Source of the DNA: Tubiluchus corallicola
Lineage: Eukaryota > Priapulida > Priapulimorpha > Priapulimorphida > Tubiluchidae
NCBI GenBank assembly: GCA_030141605.1
Contig: JAQGDQ010002455.1
Span: 1-30,775, forward strand
DNA: 30,775 nt
Direction of reading: 5' to 3'
A program made the position numbers and the translations under genes. Within the stretch, counting starts at the first letter, position 1, and each line of letters starts with the position of its first letter. Shown here in pieces: positions 24,448 to 30,775 of the stretch. The notes under the pieces are model-generated. The model worked only from the letters and a program-made list of their open reading frames with translations, was not told where the DNA came from and did not search any database.

Positions 24448-25674
24448 TTATAACCTGTGCTTTAGCAGTTGAGCAAGAGAGATAAAAAAGTCTTTTTCTG
24501 TCTCCAGGTATTTTTTAAAAGCATCGAGGTAGTAGTTCATTTCGGTGAAATATTCAATAACAGTTATCTGTCCCAGTTCAAGAGATTGTTGCAATAGGCG
24601 TGTGTTGTCCATAGATTTGATGTTTGCCGTGTAGTTTTGGAGTGATTGCTCCAAAGCGCCCGTTTGATGCCACTGTTTAAGCACTGTGAAGTACACCTCG
24701 TCCAAGATATTACTGTAGTTGGCAGCGGTATATTCTTGCTGGATTTTAGCATGTTTTACGCTATTCTTACCAGCCCACAGAGGTAGTGATACACCCATCT
24801 TTGGCCCACTGTATTTTTCTCCTGGGGTTGACTCCATTTCGTAGCCTGCCATAAGCTTGGGTATCCATGACGCTTTTGATAGTTTTAAAGTGTTTTTTGC
24901 AATTATTTTTTGTATAGCTTCAGCTTTCAACTCAGGGCTTAAGGTGAGAACTTCTTTGTATAGTGAGTCAGCTGAAGGCAGTTTAGCTTTTATGTAGTCA
25001 TAGCTGGTAATAACAGGCATTTTGCCTCCGTTAAGCCATTTTAGTTTTTCTATTAGTTGTTTTTGGGTTGAGAGCACTATTGTCAGCTGATTTTCTAATA
25101 GTACTTTCTGGATATTTGCTTTGTTAATGTCTAGAATATTACTCTCCCCCAATTCCATTTTTTTTGATAATAACGTGTGTGCTTTGCTGGTGTTTTCCAC
25201 TTGTTCGAGCAGGTATTGTTCCTGTTTTTTCAGTGATACCAGCTCGTAATAAGATAGTGTAGCTTCAAGCAGTATTTGCTGCCTCAGTACTTGTTGTTGT
25301 AGATCGGCTCGGGTTCCCTGCTGGTTAGCTATCTTTTTTTGTGCAGTATAGACAGTAGGAAAATCGAAAGTGCCAGCGACGGAGATTGTTTTTTTTGTGC
25401 CAGCTTCGTCACTGTTTCCCGGAAAGTACCCATATTCAACTTCAGGGTCTGGTGGTGTAATGCCCACACGTGATTCCAATTTTTTTGCTTCTGTATGCTT
25501 TTGGCCTGCCGAGATAATGGAATTGTTTTTTGCAATTTGCTCAAGCAGGGAGATGCCTCCACCACCTTCTGACTGCGCGTGAACAGTGCCGGACATAAGC
25601 AATATTGCACATGTAGTAAGCAGGTTTTTTATATGTTTTGCCAGATATGTGAGAGATTGTAATTTCATCTGCAT
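24448..25674 (-). CDS. TolC-family outer membrane protein
   Basis: A predicted outer-membrane channel of type I secretion or RND efflux, about 408 residues. It has a signal peptide (HIKNLLTTCAILLMSGTVHA then QSEGGGG) and long amphipathic helices rich in Gln, Leu and Lys with internal two-fold repetition, as in outer-membrane efflux proteins (e.g. YYELVSLKKQEQYLLEQVEN and the later LQQSLELGQITVIEYFTEMN). I chose ATG 25674 (MQMKLQ) over an in-frame TTG at 25692; ATG 25668 is also possible. No membrane-fusion or pump gene is next to it, so its partner is unknown. Confidence 0.88.
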   Translation of the reverse strand: MQMKLQSLTYLAKHIKNLLTTCAILLMSGTVHAQSEGGGGISLLEQIAKNNSIISAGQKHTEAKKLESRVGITPPDPEVEYGYFPGNSDEAGTKKTISVAGTFDFPTVYTAQKKIANQQGTRADLQQQVLRQQILLEATLSYYELVSLKKQEQYLLEQVENTSKAHTLLSKKMELGESNILDINKANIQKVLLENQLTIVLSTQKQLIEKLKWLNGGKMPVITSYDYIKAKLPSADSLYKEVLTLSPELKAEAIQKIIAKNTLKLSKASWIPKLMAGYEMESTPGEKYSGPKMGVSLPLWAGKNSVKHAKIQQEYTAANYSNILDEVYFTVLKQWHQTGALEQSLQNYTANIKSMDNTRLLQQSLELGQITVIEYFTEMNYYLDAFKKYLETEKDFFISLAQLLKHRL

Positions 25675-25717
25675 ATTGTAATTAATTTTCAATTGTTATT
25701 ATGGGCATAATGAGATT

Positions 25718-25852
25718 TTTGAAAGATTCATTTTTATTAATATTTTTTGTCAGAACTATTTTCAATAGTCTTATTTACAGCAGTAAGCTGTATGTTTTGC
25801 ATCGATTTTTTCATCAATCTGAACCAGGGTTTTTGTTTTGCAAGGTTCTCAA
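25718..25852 (-). repeat. Dispersed coding-like element, copy R8
   Basis: The minus strand reads IENLAKQK, then in the next frame TLVQIDEKIDAKH, then after a frameshift QLTAVNKTIEN. A TTAC-AGCA-GTAA hairpin is at its centre. It lies upstream of the tolC-like gene in a 308-base gap that otherwise shows nothing. Confidence 0.7.
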
Positions 25853-25982
25853 TGCTAATGTATAGAACTTAGAATGCCTGTTTCCCCTGAGCAGGAGAGG
25901 GGACAAGAATCTAAAAGCTATTAAGTGAGTTGCATGTCCGGGAATTCGGGCAATTGCTTTGCCTGTATAGTGATTGAGTTTT

Positions 25983-26399
25983 TTACTGATTCACTACTAT
26001 AGTTGATGTTACCGGGATTGCTTTTTTATACAGTGCTCCAACACCACAGTAAGTTTCCTGTGATAGTGTGACAGCTTTTTTGAGTTTATCCTGTGGGAGG
26101 TCTTTGCCATAGAACTCATAAGTAATGTGCATGTTTTTATACTGTTTTGGATGCTCTTCAGTTAGTTCCCCATCAACGTTAACATTAATATCCCGGAGCT
26201 CTACCCGCATCTTTTTCAGTATTGATACTACATCCATAGCTGTACATCCTGCAAGCGCTACCAGCATTAATGGTTTTGGGCGGCATCCTTCTCTTTTTTC
26301 TTCGACTCCGCTACCTCCGTTCAGCATTAATTTATGTCCGTCTACCTCTGTTTCAAAGGAGAGATCCCCTTTCCAGGAAAGTTTTATTTTATGTTTCAT
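25983..26399 (-). CDS. OsmC-family protein
   Basis: A 138-residue OsmC/Ohr-fold protein; relatives are thiol peroxidases reducing organic hydroperoxides. The two redox cysteines are Cys52 (ALAGCTAMDV) and Cys118 (SQETYCGVGALY). ATG 26399 starts exactly at the family N-terminus (MKHKIKLSWKGDL). The frame, however, stays open upstream to about 26600: ATG 26459 would add 20 residues forming a hydrophobic segment (NGSIIFVLIVTLLTYY), and beyond it lies the peptide of element R9. I take the longer form as a product of the repeat rather than the native protein, but it cannot be excluded. topA is divergent. Confidence 0.88.
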   Translation of the reverse strand: MKHKIKLSWKGDLSFETEVDGHKLMLNGGSGVEEKREGCRPKPLMLVALAGCTAMDVVSILKKMRVELRDINVNVDGELTEEHPKQYKNMHITYEFYGKDLPQDKLKKAVTLSQETYCGVGALYKKAIPVTSTIVVNQ

Positions 26400-26446
26400 A
26401 TAATACGTTAAAAGTGTTACTATCAAGACAAATATAATAGAGCCAT

Positions 26447-26578
26447 TTGCAAAATTCATGTTTTTATTGATTATATTTTCATTAAAACCCTCTTCAAAAT
26501 CTTCATTTGTGCCGATAGGAGGTTGTTTTTCATCGAGTTTTTCTTCTATTTGTACCAAGTTCTTTATCCTGGCAAGAG
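26447..26578 (-). repeat. Dispersed coding-like element, copy R9 (uninterrupted frame)
   Basis: This copy translates with no stop: LARIKNLVQIEEKLDEKQ, then PPIGTNEDFEEGFNENI, then INKNMNFAN. It is in frame with the osmC-like gene downstream. It and R10 share the GTGCCGA/GGCAC-containing middle and form a subfamily. Confidence 0.75.
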
Positions 26579-26788
26579 AGTTTATATTATTTGGTTTTCA
26601 TTGTTTTAGTTGTGTTTATTGCTATTTTGTAAGCCTAAAGGCAAGTTTTTTTGAGAAGTAGTTTTTATATAAAAATAGTATTCTTTACCAATTCGTTGAT
26701 TTTTTTTTGATCATCGAAATTGATTTTCTTTACTTTGTTGCCAGATTTTTTGTTGCACTTGTTTTAATATTTAAAATTATCAAAGAGG

Positions 26789-29128
26789 ATGAGTGGAGAT
26801 AATTTGGTTATAGTTGAGTCGCCTGCAAAGGCACAGACAGTAGAAAAGTTTTTGGGTGATGGGTTTTTAGTAAAGTCTAGTTTTGGCCATATTCGTGATC
26901 TTGATAAAAAGGGTTTTGGTGTTGATATTAAGAATAAGTATAAGCCAAGCTATATTGTTCCCAGTGATAAGAAAAAGGTTGTTAGTGAGCTGAAGAAGCT
27001 TGCCAAGTCTGCTGTCAAGGTATGGCTTGCATCTGATGAAGACCGTGAAGGTGAGGCTATTGCGTGGCATCTTACAGAGGTGCTGGGTTTAGAAGAAAGC
27101 AAGGTTAATCGTATTGTTTTTCATGAGATCACAAAAGATGCCATTCAAAATGCTGTGAAGACTCCTCGCCAGCTCAATAAGAATCTTGTTGATGCGCAGC
27201 AGGCGCGCAGAGTACTTGACCGTCTTGTTGGTTTTGAGATATCACCGGTGTTGTGGCGAAAGGTGAAGCCGTCTCTTTCTGCTGGTCGTGTTCAGTCTGT
27301 TGCGGTGCGCTTAATTGTTGAGAGAGAGCGGGAAATAAACAGGTTTAAGAGCACGTCATCTTTTCGTGTGGTTGCGGAGTTTGATGTAAATAATGGTCAG
27401 GGGAAGGCTGTAATTTTAAAAGCGGAGCTTTCAAAGCGTTTTAGTACAGCAGATGAGGTTCGTGCTTTCCTTGAGAAGTGCAAGAGTGCCAAGTTTGAGG
27501 TTAGCGACATAGTGAAAAAGCCATCAAAGAAGTCGCCTTCTCCCCCTTTTATTACATCTACGCTTCAGCAGGAAGCAAGCAGAAAGCTTGGGTTTCCTGT
27601 TGGGATGACCATGTCTGTTGCACAAAAGCTGTATGAGGCAGGTAAGATAACTTATATGCGTACTGATTCTACGACCCTTTCGGAGTTGGCAGTGAAAGCT
27701 GCTAAAAAGAAGGTGGAAGAGTTATATGGCAGCAACTATTTTAGATATCGCAAGTTTAAAACGAAAGCGAAAGGTGCACAGGAGGCGCATGAAGCTATTC
27801 GTCCAACGGATATTGGGCAAGAGCAGGTTGGTGGCACTTCGCAGGAGCAGAGGTTGTATCGCCTTATATGGAAGCGTGCGGTTGCTTCTCAGATGGCTGA
27901 TGCAAAGTTAGAAAAGACAACTGTTAGTATTAATATATCAAATTCGGATGAAACTTTTGTTGCCGTTGGGGAGGTGCTAAAGTTTGATGGCTTTTTAAGT
28001 GTTTACTCCGAGTCTTCTGATAATGATAATGTTGGTGCAGAGGAGAAGAGTGGTCTACTGCCTCCTTTGAATATTTCTCAGGAGTTGAGCCGAGTTATTA
28101 TAGAGGCAAATCAGCGCTTTTCCCAAAAGCCTTCGAGATATACAGAGGCTAGCCTTGTACGCAAGCTGGAAGAGTTGGGAATTGGGCGCCCGTCTACATA
28201 CGCCCCTACTATTACAACTATCCAGCATCGCAAGTATGTTGTTAAAGAGGATAGGCCGGGGGTTGAGCGAAAATATTATTCGTTAACTCTTAGTGAGTCT
28301 GATATTAAGGAAAAGGAGAAGTCAGAGGTTACGGGTGCAGAAAAGGCCAAGCTTTTTCCAACAGATGTTGGCATGGTAGTGAATGATTTTTTGTTGAAAT
28401 ATTTTGCTCCTATTGTTGATTATAGTTTTACTGCTTCTGTAGAGAAAGAGTTTGATGAGATAGCTATGGGTAATATGGTGTGGTATGAAATGATAGATAG
28501 GTTTTATCATCCATTCCACGAAAAAATAGAAAATGCTTTGAGTGTTGGCGAGCGCTCGACAGGTGAGCGTGTTTTGGGAGAAGATCCTGTAACCGGCAAG
28601 CCTGTATCTGTTAAAATAGGGCGCTATGGAGCTTTTGCCCAGTTAGGGAAGATTTCGGAAGATGAGGAAGAGAAGCCGCGACTTGCTAATTTGCGTGCGG
28701 GGCAGAGCATTGAGACTATTTCTCTTGAGGAGGCGCTTGAACTTTTTAAGCTTCCACGTGAAGTTGGGGAGTACGAAGATAAGAAGGTGGTAATAGGTAT
28801 AGGGCGCTTTGGCCCTTATATCAGGCATGACGGTAAGTTTACTTCGTTGAAGAAAGATGAGGATGATCCTTTTACGATAGATTTAAATAGGTCTATAGAG
28901 CTTATTGAGGAGAAAAGGGAAAAGGACAGGAAAGCTATAATAAAGGTTTTTGATGTTGATCCTGAGATAAAGATATTACATGGTCGATGGGGTCCATATA
29001 TTTCCTGTGACAAGAAGAATTATAAGATTCCGAAGTCTACCGATGCGGAGAGCCTTACTCTTGAGGATTGCAAGAAGATAATTGATAAAGGGCCGGCACC
29101 TCGAAGGGGCGCAAAGAGGAAATCGTAG
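26789..29128 (+). CDS. topA: DNA topoisomerase I
   Basis: A type IA topoisomerase that relaxes negative supercoils, 779 residues. The TOPRIM domain has VIVESPAKAQTVEKFL (Glu10) and ASDEDREGEAIAWH (Asp83, Asp85, Glu87). The catalytic tyrosine is Tyr289 in ITYMRTDSTTLSE, and GRVQSVAVRLIVERE and GIGRPSTYAPTI are further family motifs. The C-terminus carries three short glycine/aromatic repeats (GRYGAFAQLG, GRFGPYIRHDGKF, GRWGPYISCDKKNY) and a basic tail; four-cysteine zinc ribbons are absent, as in many Bacteroidota. ATG 26789 is the natural start. Confidence 0.97.
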   Translation: MSGDNLVIVESPAKAQTVEKFLGDGFLVKSSFGHIRDLDKKGFGVDIKNKYKPSYIVPSDKKKVVSELKKLAKSAVKVWLASDEDREGEAIAWHLTEVLGLEESKVNRIVFHEITKDAIQNAVKTPRQLNKNLVDAQQARRVLDRLVGFEISPVLWRKVKPSLSAGRVQSVAVRLIVEREREINRFKSTSSFRVVAEFDVNNGQGKAVILKAELSKRFSTADEVRAFLEKCKSAKFEVSDIVKKPSKKSPSPPFITSTLQQEASRKLGFPVGMTMSVAQKLYEAGKITYMRTDSTTLSELAVKAAKKKVEELYGSNYFRYRKFKTKAKGAQEAHEAIRPTDIGQEQVGGTSQEQRLYRLIWKRAVASQMADAKLEKTTVSINISNSDETFVAVGEVLKFDGFLSVYSESSDNDNVGAEEKSGLLPPLNISQELSRVIIEANQRFSQKPSRYTEASLVRKLEELGIGRPSTYAPTITTIQHRKYVVKEDRPGVERKYYSLTLSESDIKEKEKSEVTGAEKAKLFPTDVGMVVNDFLLKYFAPIVDYSFTASVEKEFDEIAMGNMVWYEMIDRFYHPFHEKIENALSVGERSTGERVLGEDPVTGKPVSVKIGRYGAFAQLGKISEDEEEKPRLANLRAGQSIETISLEEALELFKLPREVGEYEDKKVVIGIGRFGPYIRHDGKFTSLKKDEDDPFTIDLNRSIELIEEKREKDRKAIIKVFDVDPEIKILHGRWGPYISCDKKNYKIPKSTDAESLTLEDCKKIIDKGPAPRRGAKRKS

Positions 29129-29216
29129 CCAGGTGATATGTTATTATTTGGTTCTTAATGCCTTTTTGTAGAGTTATTGTTTAAATATTTATCGATACTA
29201 GTATATTTTGTTATGC

Positions 29217-30365
29217 ATGGTTGAGGAACTGATATCTTCCTGTGATGGCACTGGTGTAGTAAATCAATTACCTCATGGTATTCACACTTTGGGTAGGGTG
29301 GTAAAGAGAGGTTTTGCCAACTTCAATGAGGGGTCTACAAAGTTATTGATTTTAGGGGTACCCGAAAGCAGGGGGTCGGAGCATAGTGATTTTGATAACG
29401 GTCCTGATGCTATTCGCTCGTTATTGTATGGTTTAAGTGTGCCTGATCCTGATATAGAGATTTGTGATTTGGGAAATCTGAAGAGGGGCCGGACATTGAA
29501 TGATACATATGCAGCGCTCAGGGTTGTATGTGAGGAGTTGACCCAGAAGAGCGTGCCTGTGCTGGTTCTTGGTGGCAGCCAGGATCTAACATTACCTCTT
29601 GTGTCCGGACAGGGCTTGTCATGCAGGCATGTGTTGACTATTGACGATATGATTGATTATTCAGAGGAGGAGGAGTGCCCCAAGGACAAGCGGTTTATAA
29701 GTAGTATTCCTCCCGGTGTAGAGTTGAGCATTATGGCTTGTCAATCATATTTTATGGATTATAAACCCCTGGAGCAAATTTTTGATGAGCGGGCGGGAGA
29801 GGTGATAAGGCTTGGATCTATACGTGATGATATAATTGAGTGTGAACCTATACTCAGAGATGCTAGTATTGTTAGCCTTGATTATTCGGCAATGAGAGCG
29901 TGTGATGCTCCTGGACAGGTTACAGTTTCCCCCTGTGGCCTGAGCGGGGAGGAGCTTTGCCAGCTGACGTGGTATGCTGGGTTAAGCCCTTTAAGTAATA
30001 TATTTGGTATATTTGGGTATTCTCCCAAGCAGGATATGCATAAAACAGGAGCCATGTTGTGCGCTCAGGCAGCGTGGTACTATATGAAAGGGGTAGCCAA
30101 TAAAAAGGATAGCTATCCGGGATGTGACAGCCTTGAGTTTAACCATTACCATGTGGCTTCGGCGGAATTTGGGCATTCTGTGCTATTTTTGCAGCATAAG
30201 ATTTCAAAACGGTGGTGGATGGAGTGTTGTGTGGGGAGTGCAGAGAGGGGTGGAGCGGCTCAACAGTTTATTGCCTGTTCAGAGAAAGATTATAGGATGG
30301 CTTGTAAGGATAAGATGCCGGAAAAGTGGTGGAGAAGGTATGGGCCTGTGGATAGCAAAGATTGA
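29217..30365 (+). CDS. Arginase/formimidoylglutamase-superfamily protein with degenerate metal site
   Basis: A 382-residue ureohydrolase-fold protein. The fold motifs are in order, but metal ligands are altered. GGDHS is GGSQD (residues 119-123). The DAHxD motif is TIDDMID (141-147), with Met where His is expected. The SxDxD motif is SLDYS (220-224), with the second Asp replaced by Ser; DAPG follows. It is therefore probably not a manganese hydrolase. It lies 88 bases after topA and 225 bases before a porP/sprF gene, an arrangement I associate with T9SS gene clusters of Bacteroidota, so a role tied to gliding or secretion is plausible. ATG 29217 preferred over an in-frame TTG at 29208. Confidence 0.82.
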   Translation: MVEELISSCDGTGVVNQLPHGIHTLGRVVKRGFANFNEGSTKLLILGVPESRGSEHSDFDNGPDAIRSLLYGLSVPDPDIEICDLGNLKRGRTLNDTYAALRVVCEELTQKSVPVLVLGGSQDLTLPLVSGQGLSCRHVLTIDDMIDYSEEEECPKDKRFISSIPPGVELSIMACQSYFMDYKPLEQIFDERAGEVIRLGSIRDDIIECEPILRDASIVSLDYSAMRACDAPGQVTVSPCGLSGEELCQLTWYAGLSPLSNIFGIFGYSPKQDMHKTGAMLCAQAAWYYMKGVANKKDSYPGCDSLEFNHYHVASAEFGHSVLFLQHKISKRWWMECCVGSAERGGAAQQFIACSEKDYRMACKDKMPEKWWRRYGPVDSKD

Positions 30366-30390
30366 CATAAGTTTTAAGAGTAGGTATAAT

Positions 30391-30520
30391 TAACACCTTG
30401 CAGAGCAAAAATTTGGTTCAGGTCGAGAAAAGTTCAATTGAGAAGCTCTTTGTCGGCACAGGTGATGATTTTAAGAGGGTTTTGGTTGAAAGTATTTAAT
30501 AAAAGAGGGGTCTTGCGAAG
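30391..30520 (+). repeat. Dispersed coding-like element, copy R10 (inverted relative to most copies)
   Basis: The plus strand reads INTLQSKNLVQVEKSSIEKL, then FVGTGDDFKRVLVESI and a TAA, and ends CTTGCGAAG. It matches R9 most closely, with several synonymous differences. It lies between the arginase-like gene and the porP/sprF gene, with nothing else recognised in that gap. Confidence 0.72.
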
Positions 30521-30590
30521 GTTTTATAAGTAGTTAGGGGATAAAAAATATCTATTTATTTTCAGTTGTAAGGAAATCGAAAAATAATTG

Positions 30591-30775
30591 ATGGATACTG
30601 GCTGTGTAAAGAGCGCTATACGAAAAACTGCCTTGCTATTATTTTCAGTTTCTGCGTGTTACTGTGTGCTGGCGCAGCAGGATCCGCAGTTTAGCCAAAA
30701 CATGGTGAATCATCAAACAGTGAATTCAGGCTTTGCAGGAAGTGGCGATGCTGTACGTGTCTCCTTAATTAACAG
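30591..30775 (+). CDS. PorP/SprF-family type IX secretion membrane protein, N-terminal part (3' truncated)
   Basis: The first 61 residues of an outer-membrane protein of the T9SS/gliding machinery. A signal peptide (residues about 10-32, KTALLLFSVSACYCVLA) is followed by QQDPQFSQNM and NSGFAGSGDAVRVSLIN, the hallmark N-terminus of PorP/SprF proteins, which normally read DPQFSQYM...NPAFAGS. ATG 30591 is the only sensible start. The gene continues past the window edge. In related genomes gldK, gldL, gldM and gldN (porK, porL, porM, porN) often follow, which cannot be checked here. Confidence 0.9.
   Translation, partial: MDTGCVKSAIRKTALLLFSVSACYCVLAQQDPQFSQNMVNHQTVNSGFAGSGDAVRVSLIN

Overview
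The window comes from a member of the Bacteroidota. The evidence is the block ftsX / DUF3098 / uppP / truB / queA, a long-form HisG in a hisGDCB cluster, a YfhO-family membrane protein, and a PorP/SprF-type protein of the type IX secretion system (T9SS) at the right edge. Base composition is moderately AT-rich, and intergenic regions are long and full of repeats. I cannot name the genus.

Layout. 2-1309 (+): the 3' end of dnaE (DNA polymerase III alpha) and trxA, closed by a strong terminator. 1979-5954 (-): an envelope and translation block read ftsX, DUF3098, uppP, truB, queA. 5955-8895: an accessory stretch holding two dispersed-repeat copies, gene remnants and a two-gene cassette (outer-membrane protein plus lipoprotein alpha/beta hydrolase). 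8896-11406 (-): a YfhO-family protein. 11572-18634 (+): rnr followed by hisG-hisD-hisC-hisB. 18635-21000: a tandem array of about 262-bp units, interrupted by a complete IS256-family element (18712-20049) with a perfect 8-bp target duplication. 21220-26399 (-): osmC-like, tolC-like, lpxH, a KAS III-like gene and pheS. 26789-30775 (+): topA, an arginase-superfamily protein with a degenerate metal site, and the start of a porP/sprF gene running off the window.

What is unusual. (1) At least ten imperfect copies of a roughly 85-130 bp element occupy most intergenic gaps in both orientations. In one orientation they translate to related peptides (core LVQIEEKFDEK, then DVNEDFEENINK, then MSFAK), often broken by stops or frameshifts, and differences between copies often fall on third codon positions. 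They look like relics of a short coding unit. (2) The tandem array carries a TAATTTTG box followed about 85 bases later by an intrinsic-terminator hairpin in three of four units, so it could be a tandem set of small RNA genes. (3) The DUF3098 gene holds a 64-bp tandem duplication whose frameshift is cancelled by a one-base deletion in the second copy.

The housekeeping genes are ordinary and confidently assigned. Function of the array, of the dispersed element and of the cassette genes is not established from sequence alone.
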